From assembly GCF_004764705.1 (NCBI RefSeq), contig NZ_SHLX01000008.1, forward strand, positions 186,001 to 250,000: DNA of 64,000 nucleotides, given 5' to 3'. The stretch comes from Paenibacillus cymbidii. GTDB taxonomy: Bacteria > Bacillota > Bacilli > Paenibacillales > NBRC-103111. Below are positions 17,382 through 25,184 of this stretch, one piece after another. The number at the start of each line of letters is the position of its first letter. The first letter of the stretch is position 1. Made by a program: the position numbers and the translations under genes. The notes beneath the pieces are model-generated. The model ran no database searches and was not told where the DNA came from. It worked only from the letters and a program-made list of their open reading frames with translations.

Positions 17382-18398
17382 TTACGCCCCCCCTACCGGC
17401 TGCGCATACACGTGAAGCAGCGTATCTTCCGGCTTCGGATACGGCGCCTTGTCGGCGTCGTTCGTCGCCTTGCTGATCGCCTGCTTCAATTGCTCGTGCA
17501 GCTCCGCATCCTGCTCTTCGCTCCAGATGCCGCATTCGATCAAGTAGCGCTTGAACCGCGGCACGCCATCCTTCTCCCGGTTCATGTCCACTTCTTCCTT
17601 CGTCCGGTACAGCATGTCGTTGTCTGCCGTCGAATGCGGCGACAGCCGATACATCATCGCCTCGATCAGCGTCGGCCCTTCGCCGGCCAGCGCGCGTTCG
17701 CGCGCTTCCTTGACGACGCGGTACACTTCCAGCGCGTCGTTGCCGTCGACGCGGACGCCGGCGAAGCCGTAGCCGATCGCCCGGTCGACAACGCGTCCGG
17801 CGACTTGCTTGTGCACCGGCACCGAAATCGCGTATTGGTTATTTTCGCACATGAGAATGACCGGAAGCTTGTGCACCCCGGCAAAATTGCAGCCTTCGTG
17901 GAAGTCTCCCTGGTTGCTCGACCCTTCGCCGAACGTCACGAACGCCACTTTGTCGTGTTCGCCGCGCATGCGGGCGGCAAGCGCAAAGCCTACCGCGTGC
18001 GGCACCTGCGTCGTCACGGGACTCGAGCCGGTGACGATGCCAAGCCGCTTGCAGCCGAAATGGCCGGGCATCTGGCGGCCGCCGCTGTTCGGATCCGCCG
18101 CCTTGGTGAAAACGGATAAAAACAGCTCGTACAACGTCATGCCCATGGTGAGAACGACTCCGTAGTCGCGGTAATACGGAAGCAAGTAATCCTTATTTTT
18201 GCGCAGCGCAAACGCCGCGGCAACCTGGCCGGTTTCCTGGCCGATGCCGGATACGTGGAAGGCGATTTTGCCCGCCCGCTGCAGGAGCAGGCAGCGCTCG
18301 TCGAACTTGCGCGCCGTCAGCATGTTCGTATACATTGCAATCGCCTGTTCGTCGGTCAGCCCCAGCTCGCGGTGTTTCGTCAATTGGCCAATGGACAT
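17382..18398 (-). CDS. bkdAA: Branched-chain 2-oxoacid dehydrogenase E1 alpha subunit
   Basis: The 338-residue alpha subunit has the thiamine diphosphate/Mg motif GEGSSNQGDFHEG...ENNQYAIS and the phosphorylation-loop region YRLSPHSTADND. It decarboxylates the oxo acids of Leu, Ile and Val. The start at 18398 has GGAGGTAAT upstream; the frame runs on to 18464 without a ribosome site. The 152-base gap to lpdV holds its own promoter and a palindrome. Confidence 0.93.
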   Translation of the reverse strand: MSIGQLTKHRELGLTDEQAIAMYTNMLTARKFDERCLLLQRAGKIAFHVSGIGQETGQVAAAFALRKNKDYLLPYYRDYGVVLTMGMTLYELFLSVFTKAADPNSGGRQMPGHFGCKRLGIVTGSSPVTTQVPHAVGFALAARMRGEHDKVAFVTFGEGSSNQGDFHEGCNFAGVHKLPVILMCENNQYAISVPVHKQVAGRVVDRAIGYGFAGVRVDGNDALEVYRVVKEARERALAGEGPTLIEAMMYRLSPHSTADNDMLYRTKEEVDMNREKDGVPRFKRYLIECGIWSEEQDAELHEQLKQAISKATNDADKAPYPKPEDTLLHVYAQPVGGA

Positions 18399-18473
18399 GA
18401 AGATTACCTCCTTCAATACGAAAGATCGGGCAAGCGCAAGTCGAAACGGCGAGAAAATTATCACCTGGTACTA

Positions 18474-18493
18474 ATACTTGACCTTATAAGTAT
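18474..18493. promoter_or_regulatory. Palindrome ATACTT-N8-AAGTAT over the bkdAA start site
   Basis: The 20-base inverted repeat covers positions about -6 to +14 of the predicted bkdAA transcript, a place for a repressor to bind. No cognate regulator (such as BkdR) is encoded nearby. Confidence 0.4.
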
Positions 18494-18522
18494 ATTATAA
18501 TCGGTTTTTCGTATGAATACAA
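18494..18522 (-). promoter_or_regulatory. Internal sigma-A promoter for bkdAA-bkdAB-bkdB
   Basis: TTGTAT (18522-18517), a 17-base spacer and a perfect TATAAT (18499-18494) on the minus strand lie between lpdV and bkdAA. E1 and E2 genes could therefore be expressed apart from lpdV. Confidence 0.65.
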
Positions 18523-18550
18523 TTTGCGAATTAGCCTTTGAACAACCTCT

Positions 18551-19972
18551 TTACAAATTGACGGAATGCCCGTCTATGGCCAGCAGCGCGTCGCCGAACG
18601 CTTCCGACAGCGACGGATGCGGGCGAATGACTTGCCCCGCTTCCCAGGGCGTTGCGTTCAGCAGCTGGGCAAGCGCCGCTTCCGAGATGAGATCGGTCGC
18701 GTGGGGCCCGATCATGTGAACGCCGACGATGTCGTTCGTTATGCGGTCGGCTACCACCTTCACGAAGCCCGCCGCTTCGCCGTATACTTGCGCCTTGCCG
18801 AGCGCGCTGAACGGGAAACGGCCGACGGCGACTTCCATCCCGCGTTCCTTCGCCTGCCGCTCCGTCCAGCCTACCGAAGCGATTTCCGGACGCGTGTAAA
18901 TACAGCGCGGGATGCGATGCGCTGCCGCCGCTTGCGGCTTCTGTCCGGCGATATGCTCGGCGGCGACGATGCCTTCGTGGCCGGCGACATGCGCCAGCTG
19001 CAGCCCGCCGATGACGTCGCCGACGGCATAAATATGCGCTTCGGCCGTCTGCATATAGCCGTTTACTTTGATCGCGCCGTTCTCAACCACCACGTCGGTA
19101 TTTTCCAATCCGATGCCTTCCACATTGGCCGCCCGGCCGATCGACACCAGCACGCGCTCCGCCTGCAGCGCGATCGTTTCTCCCCGGCGTTCCGCCTGCA
19201 GCGTGATGCCGGCACCGTCGGCCGCCGCCGTTTCCGGCAGCACTTTGACGCCGGTCAGCACGCGAATGCCGCGCTTGACCAGCACTTTTTCCAGTTCCTT
19301 GGACACGTCTTCGTCCTCCGTCGGCACGAGCCGGTCGGCGTATTCGGCCACCGTCACCTTCACGCCGAAGTCGCCCAGCATCGACGCCCATTCCACCCCG
19401 ATGACGCCGCCGCCGATAATGAGGATCGATTCCGGCAGCTGCTCCATGGCGAGCGCTTCATCGCTCGTCATGATGCGTTCGTCCTCGAACGGAATGCCTT
19501 GCAGCTGGCGCGGACGCGACCCGGTAGCGATAATAAGCTGCTCCGGCACAAGCGTTTCCGATTCGCCGTCCGCCAGCTCCACGGCCACCGACCCGCTGCG
19601 CGGCGCAAAAATCGAAGGCGCAATGATCCGGCCGTTGCCGCTGATTACCTCAATGCGATGCTTCTTCATCAAATACTGCACGCCTTTGTGCAGCTTGTCG
19701 ACGATGCCCGTCTTCCGCTGCTGCACGCGATCGAACTGCAGCGAAACGCCGGTTGCGGCGATGCCGTATTGCTCGCTTGCCTTCATTTGCGCGAACAGCT
19801 CGGCGCTGCGCAGCAGCGCTTTGCTCGGGATGCAGCCGCGGTGCAGGCAAGTGCCGCCCAGCTTGTCCCGTTCGACCAATGCAACGGATTTGCCGAGCTG
19901 CGAAGCGCGAATGGCGGCGATATAACCGCCCATGCCGCCGCCGAGCACAACGACGTCGTATGTTTTGTTCAT
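18551..19972 (-). CDS. lpdV: Dihydrolipoyl dehydrogenase (E3)
   Basis: The 473-residue flavoprotein has the FAD-binding GGGMGGYIAAIRAS loop, the redox-active disulfide Cys42-Cys47 (GGTCLHRGCIPSK), an NAD-binding GGGVIGVEWASMLG loop and the C-terminal dimer domain ending HPSLSEA. It reoxidises the lipoyl group of BkdB with NAD+. The start has AGGAGG ten bases before. It leads the bkd cluster. The Bacillus genes ptb, bcd, buk and bkdR, normally upstream, are absent here. Confidence 0.93.
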   Translation of the reverse strand: MNKTYDVVVLGGGMGGYIAAIRASQLGKSVALVERDKLGGTCLHRGCIPSKALLRSAELFAQMKASEQYGIAATGVSLQFDRVQQRKTGIVDKLHKGVQYLMKKHRIEVISGNGRIIAPSIFAPRSGSVAVELADGESETLVPEQLIIATGSRPRQLQGIPFEDERIMTSDEALAMEQLPESILIIGGGVIGVEWASMLGDFGVKVTVAEYADRLVPTEDEDVSKELEKVLVKRGIRVLTGVKVLPETAAADGAGITLQAERRGETIALQAERVLVSIGRAANVEGIGLENTDVVVENGAIKVNGYMQTAEAHIYAVGDVIGGLQLAHVAGHEGIVAAEHIAGQKPQAAAAHRIPRCIYTRPEIASVGWTERQAKERGMEVAVGRFPFSALGKAQVYGEAAGFVKVVADRITNDIVGVHMIGPHATDLISEAALAQLLNATPWEAGQVIRPHPSLSEAFGDALLAIDGHSVNL

Positions 19973-20012
19973 GTGCGATTCCTCCTAATATAGGGTAATA
20001 TAGGGAGTTTAG

Positions 20013-20056
20013 CTTGCTAAACTCTCTCTGCTTGCTTGCTAAACTCTCTCTGCTTC
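20013..20056. repeat. 22-bp tandem duplication upstream of lpdV
   Basis: CTTGCTAAACTCTCTCTGCT(TG) occurs twice head to tail (20013-20034, 20035-20056) with one mismatch at the end. It lies in the lpdV leader, 40 bases before the start codon. Confidence 0.85.
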
Positions 20057-20124
20057 GGCGCAAATCTGATCCTATTGTACCTCGATTTCCCCATGAAAAT
20101 ATAGTAGCCGTCCGGTCCGGCAAG

Positions 20125-20154
20125 TTAGACAGATGAGCGCTTTCCCGTTAGAAT
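20125..20154 (+). promoter_or_regulatory. Sigma-A promoter of the DUF2627 gene, with cre-like spacer
   Basis: TTAGAC, an 18-base spacer and TAGAAT precede the ATG at 20215. The spacer contains GATGAGCGCTTTCC, weakly like a catabolite-responsive element. Confidence 0.45.
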
Positions 20155-20214
20155 AGGACAAGAGGCGAGCATTCGAACGAAGCAAGCCCGACTTTTGGGA
20201 TGAGGTAGAGTAAG

Positions 20215-20493
20215 ATGAAATCGACAAGCTCCCGCATTATTGCGGCATTGCTGCTCGTCATTCCCGGCGTGGCGGCAACTTACGGCTTCCTGGCGATGAA
20301 GGATGCCTTTTTCGCCCAGTTCGGCCCCGCCGAGAACAATCCCCACATGTTATGGGGCAAGTTCGCCGGCGGATTCGTGCTGTTCGCGATCGGCGTCGCC
20401 TTCATCGGCGGCTGGACGTTTTTTCGCGACCGCAAGCGCAATTACGTCGCACCGCGTTTCAAGGCGAAACGCAAGCCGGGCGGCAACGGCTGA
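20215..20493 (+). CDS. DUF2627 (YqzF-like) membrane protein
   Basis: The 92-residue protein has two transmembrane helices (about residues 8-28 and 50-70) and a basic cytoplasmic tail (RDRKRNYVAPRFKAKRK). It matches the DUF2627 family, whose Bacillus member YqzF also lies beside the bkd cluster. The function is unknown. TGAGGTAGAG precedes the ATG. A clear terminator follows, so it is monocistronic and divergent from lpdV. Confidence 0.8.
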   Translation: MKSTSSRIIAALLLVIPGVAATYGFLAMKDAFFAQFGPAENNPHMLWGKFAGGFVLFAIGVAFIGGWTFFRDRKRNYVAPRFKAKRKPGGNG

Positions 20494-20520
20494 AAAGCGG
20501 TTTTTCCTCGCCATACGAGC

Positions 20521-20549
20521 AAGTCATTCCTTCGGGGAATGACTTTTTT
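20521..20549 (+). terminator. Rho-independent terminator after DUF2627 gene
   Basis: AAGTCATTCC-TTCG-GGGAATGACTT is followed by TTTT, a UUCG-loop hairpin of ten pairs. Confidence 0.9.
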
Positions 20550-20636
20550 GCGTTTGGCGCACAATAATCGGGCCGCACCGACTTATTCGCCCGCCCATTG
20601 CCATCATGATTTTATCCCTGATTCCGGAGGAATCCT

Positions 20637-20921
20637 ATGACCGAAACCAATCAGCACCAAATGCCGCTGCAGCACGCTGTCGATCATGCGCGAACCGCGG
20701 TCAAGCAAGTGATCGACGCTTCCGATGCGTTCCGCGAAGCCCGGCAAAGCGCCGATCCGCGCGACATTCAGCGCGCAACCCAGCAACTGCTCGACGCCAG
20801 ACGGAACGCCGAAGAGGCGCAGTCGCAGCTGTTTGCGCAATCGCAAGGCGCCGGAGAAGCGCAAATCAGCCAAATGGCCGAACAGCTGGGCAACGCAATC
20901 GAAACGTCCTGGCCGGAATGA
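20637..20921 (+). CDS. Small hypothetical helical protein, 94 aa
   Basis: The 94-residue product is Gln/Ala-rich, predicted largely helical, soluble and without cysteine (HAVDHARTAVKQVIDASDAF..., AEQLGNAIETSWPE). I do not recognise a family. CGGAGGAATCC precedes the ATG and a terminator hairpin follows immediately, so it is a discrete gene. Confidence 0.72.
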   Translation: MTETNQHQMPLQHAVDHARTAVKQVIDASDAFREARQSADPRDIQRATQQLLDARRNAEEAQSQLFAQSQGAGEAQISQMAEQLGNAIETSWPE

Positions 20922-20923
20922 AC

Positions 20924-20966
20924 AACAACGTCCTCGCTCCCGAATAAGGGGCAAGGACGTTGTTTT
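20924..20966. terminator. Terminator hairpin between converging genes
   Basis: The stem AACAACGTCCT/AGGACGTTGTT has a 21-base loop that can pair internally, with TTTT on the plus strand. It probably serves both the 94-aa gene and the PAP2 gene. Confidence 0.75.
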
Positions 20967-20972
20967 GGCGTT

Positions 20973-21596
20973 TCAGGGCCTGACGTTCTTCCACCCCGTG
21001 CGGTACAGCGCGATGCAAACAAACAGCCACGCCGCTCCTCCCGCATAACCCGCGATCACATCCGTGGCGTAATGCACCTGCAAATACACCCGCGAAGCTC
21101 CGATCAGCAGCACAAGCAATACGGCGGCGGCATACACGGCGGCTCTGCTTTTGACATGGATGCCGACTGTATAAGCCAGCATGCCGTAGAAAGCCAGCGA
21201 CACCATCGCATGGCCGCTCGGGAAGCTGTACCCGTCGGCGGCGGCCAAATGCTCCCATGCCGGGCGCGATCGCTGCACGATCGCTTTGATCGTTTCGTTC
21301 AGCAGCTTGGCGCCGACAAGCGCCGCGACAATGGTGAGCGTTTCGCGGTAAAAGCGGTACCGGAACAGCATGACGGCGGCAACGATCAGGCAGATCGGCA
21401 CCATGCCGGCAGCCGAGCCGAACGTGGTAATGACGACGAATGCCGTCGTCAACGTATCGTTCGCCATACGGTCGAACCATTCCGAGACGCGCACGTCGAA
21501 CGTGATCAGCGCCGCTGCGTCAAACCAAATTCCCAGCGCCGCGCACCCGACGGCAAACGCCGCAGCGGCAACAAGCAGCGGAAGCCGGCGTTTCAT
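20973..21596 (-). CDS. PAP2-family membrane phosphatase
   Basis: The 207-residue protein has about six hydrophobic segments and the three phosphatidic acid phosphatase motifs: KAIVQRSRP (KX6RP), YSFPSGHA (PSGH) and SRVYLQVHYATDV (SRX5HX3D). It is of the type that removes phosphate from undecaprenyl diphosphate, phosphatidylglycerophosphate or similar membrane lipids; the substrate is not determined. The start at 21596 has AGAAAGGAATG; the open frame upstream to 21977 is not coding-like. Confidence 0.88.
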   Translation of the reverse strand: MKRRLPLLVAAAAFAVGCAALGIWFDAAALITFDVRVSEWFDRMANDTLTTAFVVITTFGSAAGMVPICLIVAAVMLFRYRFYRETLTIVAALVGAKLLNETIKAIVQRSRPAWEHLAAADGYSFPSGHAMVSLAFYGMLAYTVGIHVKSRAAVYAAAVLLVLLIGASRVYLQVHYATDVIAGYAGGAAWLFVCIALYRTGWKNVRP

Positions 21597-21700
21597 GAGC
21601 CATTCCTTTCTGCCGCGGCGTTCGCCTGTGCATATCCGAAGCCTATGTAGCAACGCTCCTGCTCCATCCGATCGTTCCTTTCCTTCCGACGATAGCCGGC

Positions 21701-22060
21701 TCAGCGCAAATTGTTCGGCTGCTGAGGCGGCACTACCGGCTGCGTTTCCTGCATATGTTCGTCGGGCTGCGGCGGCCGGGTCGTCTGCATTTGCTGCTGC
21801 CTGCGCTGCGCCTCCACTTCCTGTTTGGCTTGTTGGCGCGCCTTCTTCAGCTCTCTCAGCTTCATCTTGTCCCGTCTTCTGCTTCGCACCAGCATATTGA
21901 TCAGGCCGCTCAGGGCGATAATCAAACCGACAAAGGTGATAAACGCGCAAATGCCGAGCCGCAGCATGCCGTCCCATTCTTCAATTTCATTGTTCGGGTA
22001 AGAAAAATAACGGAAAATGCCAACCGCCATCAAGGCAAGCCCGAATATCATCGTTTTCAT
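21701..22060 (-). CDS. Hypothetical two-helix membrane protein with Gln/Pro-rich tail
   Basis: The 119-residue product has two transmembrane helices (about 3-20 and 38-60), then a basic coiled-coil-like stretch (RSRRRDKMKLRELKKARQQAKQEV) and a Gln/Pro-rich end. No family was recognised. ATG 22060 follows GAGGTGG; a GTG 12 bases upstream is less well placed. It starts 18 bases after the zinc-ribbon gene and is probably cotranscribed with it. Confidence 0.75.
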   Translation of the reverse strand: MKTMIFGLALMAVGIFRYFSYPNNEIEEWDGMLRLGICAFITFVGLIIALSGLINMLVRSRRRDKMKLRELKKARQQAKQEVEAQRRQQQMQTTRPPQPDEHMQETQPVVPPQQPNNLR

Positions 22061-22078
22061 GCCAGTGTCCACCTCGAA

Positions 22079-22339
22079 TCAAATCGGCAAAAAGCCGTTT
22101 TTGGCCGCTTTCGTCTTGCATTCCCGGCACAGGCCGACTACCTTGCCGCCGGGATCGGCGTAAAACGCGACTTTGTCGGTTTTGCGGCCGCAATGCGAGC
22201 AACGCGTCGTTTTGCCGCGCTGCTTCTTCATGGACATCACATTGCCGCCGCGCGCGCGCCTGCCGGCAAGAAGCGTCCGGGCCGCAAGCGCCAGCGCCAG
22301 GGCGGCGACAACAACGGCCACTCCCCAGATCCACCCCAT
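22079..22339 (-). CDS. Small membrane-anchored zinc-ribbon protein
   Basis: The 86-residue product has one N-terminal transmembrane helix (5-25), a basic linker and a zinc ribbon with CSHCGRK...CRECKT. Its role is unknown. GAGGGGATACT precedes the ATG. It is the first gene of a short run with the Gln/Pro-rich membrane protein. Confidence 0.75.
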   Translation of the reverse strand: MGWIWGVAVVVAALALALAARTLLAGRRARGGNVMSMKKQRGKTTRCSHCGRKTDKVAFYADPGGKVVGLCRECKTKAAKNGFLPI

Positions 22340-22445
22340 AGTATCCCCTCGAAACCGTCATGCTGACTTGCCCTTGGACCAATCGCTCCCATCGTAACAT
22401 AATTAATGCCGCCGCGTCATCTGTCGCATGTTTCCGACCAGGGCA

Positions 22446-22633
22446 ATCGCTTACGAATGGTTACGATTCACCGTCACCCTGCTCTTGAGACACGATTCCA
22501 TGAGATAGCGGAAGGAGATTCCGCTATTGCTCCAAAGTTGGCTGTTGAGCACCGGGTAGCGGAAAGAGGTTCCGTTATTCCTCCAACGTTGGCCTTCCAA
22601 CACGCCTTAGTGGAAGTCGGTTCCGCTATTGCG
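22446..22633. repeat. Hairpin-array element, type 3 (stems AGCGGAA/TTCCGCT)
   Basis: Clear hairpins lie at 22502-22530 (ATAGCGGAA...TTCCGCTATT), 22554-22581 and 22607-22633, spaced 52-53 bases and each followed by a (T/C)CCAA motif. A weaker one (AATCG...CGATT) lies one period upstream at about 22446-22472. Total length is about 188 bp, like the other element types. A 12-base inverted repeat (GTTACGATTCAC at 22460, GTGAATCGTAAC at 22670) flanks the three clear hairpins. Confidence 0.65.
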
Positions 22634-22689
22634 CCAAGGTGTCTTTGAGGCCCTGGACTATGGCTCGCTGTGAATCGTAACGATACCTT

Positions 22690-23180
22690 TTCAGGAAGCT
22701 GGGGGACGTTCCGTACATCATTGGGATCCAAGCCGCAAATGTTCAGCTTCACACCGGTCATGTCCAGCGTCTCGTGCAGGGTGTTTTCAATCCTCCGGTG
22801 ACTGGCGTACCTGCAAGAGTGGCTCGGCGGTTGACCCTTTTCACTGTGAATGAAATAGCTGGCTTCAATCGATTGGGCTCCCGTTGTCCCGCGGCTTGCA
22901 ACGGAGCTTTCGCTTGGGGAGCACTTCGTGTTCCCTGTAATCCGCCATGTCTTCTCGCATCGTTTTTATCGTTGACTTGCAGGACATAGTCGGCCCCTTG
23001 TTCGATGATCGTGGCTGCAATCTCTTTTTGAGTGCGCATCGCATCAATCGTGACGATACTTCTTTTGAGATCGAGCAGGTGTGATCAACGGCAACTCCCC
23101 TTGTCTTTTTCCAGCTTGGGTTTACTTTCGTAAGCGATTGCCCTGTGTTTCCGAAGCGGCGGCGGCACAATACGGGGATC
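22690..23180 (-). pseudogene. Remnant of an ISAs1-type transposase gene
   Basis: On the minus strand a segment reads LLDLKRSIVTIDAMRTQKEI and continues AATIIEQGADYVLQVNDKN, the DDE-domain block typical of ISAs1/H-repeat transposases. A downstream piece (RRIENTLHETLDMTG) is the usual C-terminal block but in another frame. At least three frameshifts break it and no complete frame remains. Terminal inverted repeats and target duplication were not found. It marks an old insertion between the zinc-ribbon and ndh operons. Confidence 0.68.
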
Positions 23181-23350
23181 GGCCGCTTGTTTTTTGAAAA
23201 CGCATGAAAATCGCACTTTTCTAATGTTGTCAAAAGGTGTAGAATAAAGCCGAAGGTTTGAAGCCCGATCGCACAAGCGCTGCCGCTGTCATTTTCTATC
23301 AAGTTTCCTCCTGTCTTTCGCGTGGAAGAGTTGGTTTCGTCCAGCTACTA

Positions 23351-23366
23351 TGTGAAAAATGTTACA
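23351..23366. promoter_or_regulatory. Rex-like box upstream of DUF1641-ndh
   Basis: TGTGAA-AAAT-GTTACA resembles the redox repressor Rex site TGTGAA-N4-TTCACA with two mismatches in one arm; A/T bases flank it. In Bacillus, Rex represses the yjlC-ndh operon, and the same gene pair follows 88 bases downstream here. Confidence 0.5.
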
Positions 23367-23453
23367 AACTTCCGGGAAATGGCACCTTCGCAGAGGCTGG
23401 ACCAATTGGACGGCAACCGGCACTACTTCCATTGTAAAGGAGGATTTTTTCCC

Positions 23454-23888
23454 ATGTCTGTCACAACCGCACCGGAACAAACGGCTATTCAAGCCGCGGG
23501 ACAACAACCGCTTGACGTGCTTGATCAGCTGATGAAGCCGGAAATTCAACAATCGCTTACCGTGCTGGTCGATTCGCTCCCCAAGCTGGCCGAGCTCGTC
23601 GGCGTCCTGACGAAAGCGTACGACTTCGCCCAAAGCGTCGCCACCGACAAGGTGCTGCTGAACGATTTCTCCCAAGGCATCGGCGAATTCGTCAAACCGA
23701 TCCAGGACAAGGCAAAATCCATCGCCTCCGCCGCCATTGAAGCGGGCGAACGTTCGAACGAGGAGGCCGCGGCGCCGATCGGCTTGTTCGGCATGCTCAA
23801 AATGCTGAAAGATCCGGAAGTGCAGCGGACACTTCGCTTCGCGCAATCGTTCTTGCACATACTTGCGGAACGCAAACAACAAGGATAG
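23454..23888 (+). CDS. yjlC: DUF1641 protein (YjlC-like)
   Basis: The 144-residue soluble protein has the DUF1641 pattern (VLVDSLPKLAELVGVLTKAYDF...). In Bacillus subtilis the homologue YjlC is encoded just before the NADH dehydrogenase ndh, the same order as here. The function is unknown; a role tied to respiratory NADH oxidation is inferred. AAAGGAGGA precedes the ATG, and ndh starts 13 bases after the stop. Confidence 0.82.
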   Translation: MSVTTAPEQTAIQAAGQQPLDVLDQLMKPEIQQSLTVLVDSLPKLAELVGVLTKAYDFAQSVATDKVLLNDFSQGIGEFVKPIQDKAKSIASAAIEAGERSNEEAAAPIGLFGMLKMLKDPEVQRTLRFAQSFLHILAERKQQG

Positions 23889-23901
23889 AAAGAGGATGGT
23901 C

Positions 23902-25080
23902 ATGAAACAAGTTGTCATTTTGGGCGGCGGATACGGCGGCGTGCTGGCGGCGCAAACGGCGCGCAAACATTTGTCGAGCTCCGAGGCGAACATAACAATC
24001 GTCAACCGCTATCCGTCCCATCAAATTATCACCGAATTGCACCGGCTTGCCGGCGGCACGATCGAAGAGAAAGCCGTTGCGCTGCCGCTTAAGAAGCTGG
24101 TCGGCGCAATCGACGTCAACGTCGTCGTCGACACCGTCACCGCAATCAAGCCGGACGACAAACAAGTCGTGCTGGAAAGCGGTTCGGTATTCCGATATGA
24201 CGCACTTGTCGTTGCGCTTGGCAGCGAAACGAATTATTTTGGCATTCCCGGGCTGGAAGAAAACAGCCTCGTGCTGAAATCGGCGGCAGACGCGAACCGC
24301 ATCCGCCAGCACGTGGAAGAGCGGCTTGACGCTTATAAAGCATCGGGCAACACAGCCGATGCGACGATTGTTGTCGGCGGCGGCGGCTTGACCGGCGTCG
24401 AGCTTGTCGGCGAATTCGTCGACAAACTGCCGGACGTGTGCCGCAAGAAAGGCATCAACTTTGCGGATTTGACGATTTATTGCGTCGAAGCGGGTCCGTC
24501 GATCATTCCGATGTTCCCGAAAGTGCTGATCGAACGGGCGATGGAAAGCCTCTCGAAGCGCGGCGTCATCTTCCTGACCGGGGTCGCCATTACGGAAGCG
24601 ACGGCGAATACCGTTTCGCTGAAGAGCGGTCAAACGCTGGAATCGAACACCATCATCTGGACCGGCGGCGTCAAAGGCCATCCGATCGTCGGCGGCTGCG
24701 GCATCGCCGAAGATCGCGGACGTGCGACGGTAACATCGTCGCTGCAATCGACGTCGCACCCGGACGTATTCGTCGCCGGCGACTGCGCGGTCGTCTTCCC
24801 GGAAGGCGGCGACCGGCCATTCCCGCCAACCGCTCAACTCGCCTGGCAAATGGGCGAAACGATCGGCGTCAACCTTGCCGCTCTGTTCCGCGGCGGCGCG
24901 ATGGAGAAGTTTTCGCCGGTATTCTCCGGCACGCTTGCCAGCCTGGGCCGCAAGGACGGCATCGGCTTCATCGGCGGCAACAACACCCAGCTGAAAGGCT
25001 GGCCGGCATCGATGATGAAAGAAGCGAGCAACGTGCGCTATTTGTCCCATGTTCACGGCCTGTTTTCGCTGGCTTATTAG
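23902..25080 (+). CDS. ndh: Type II NADH dehydrogenase (NDH-2)
   Basis: The 392-residue flavoprotein has an N-terminal FAD loop (VVILGGGYGGVLAA), an NADH-binding loop (IVVGGGGLTGVELVGE), a second FAD contact (VFVAGDCAV) and a C-terminal membrane-association segment. It passes electrons from NADH to menaquinone without pumping protons. I chose ATG 23902 because the AGAGG site is six bases before it; ATG 23896 would leave no spacer. The operon with DUF1641 ends at a strong terminator. Confidence 0.93.
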   Translation: MKQVVILGGGYGGVLAAQTARKHLSSSEANITIVNRYPSHQIITELHRLAGGTIEEKAVALPLKKLVGAIDVNVVVDTVTAIKPDDKQVVLESGSVFRYDALVVALGSETNYFGIPGLEENSLVLKSAADANRIRQHVEERLDAYKASGNTADATIVVGGGGLTGVELVGEFVDKLPDVCRKKGINFADLTIYCVEAGPSIIPMFPKVLIERAMESLSKRGVIFLTGVAITEATANTVSLKSGQTLESNTIIWTGGVKGHPIVGGCGIAEDRGRATVTSSLQSTSHPDVFVAGDCAVVFPEGGDRPFPPTAQLAWQMGETIGVNLAALFRGGAMEKFSPVFSGTLASLGRKDGIGFIGGNNTQLKGWPASMMKEASNVRYLSHVHGLFSLAY

Positions 25081-25102
25081 AATTCCCGGTCATTCGGCCA
25101 AC

Positions 25103-25145
25103 AAACGAAGGCGCTCTTCCGTGAAGGAAGGGCGCCTTCGTTTGC
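25103..25145. terminator. Terminator of the ndh operon
   Basis: AAACGAAGGCGC-TCTTCC-GTGA-GGAAGG-GCGCCTTCGTTT is a near-perfect stem of about 18 pairs followed by TTTGC. Confidence 0.85.
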
Positions 25146-25184
25146 TTGACAGGCACAACATGCTGCACGGACCACAACCGCAGA

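Noticed and set aside
19973..20210. SigL (-24/-12) promoter for the bkd operon as in Bacillus
   Set aside because: No TGGCAC-N5-TTGCA-like sequence was found upstream of lpdV, and no BkdR-type activator gene is present.
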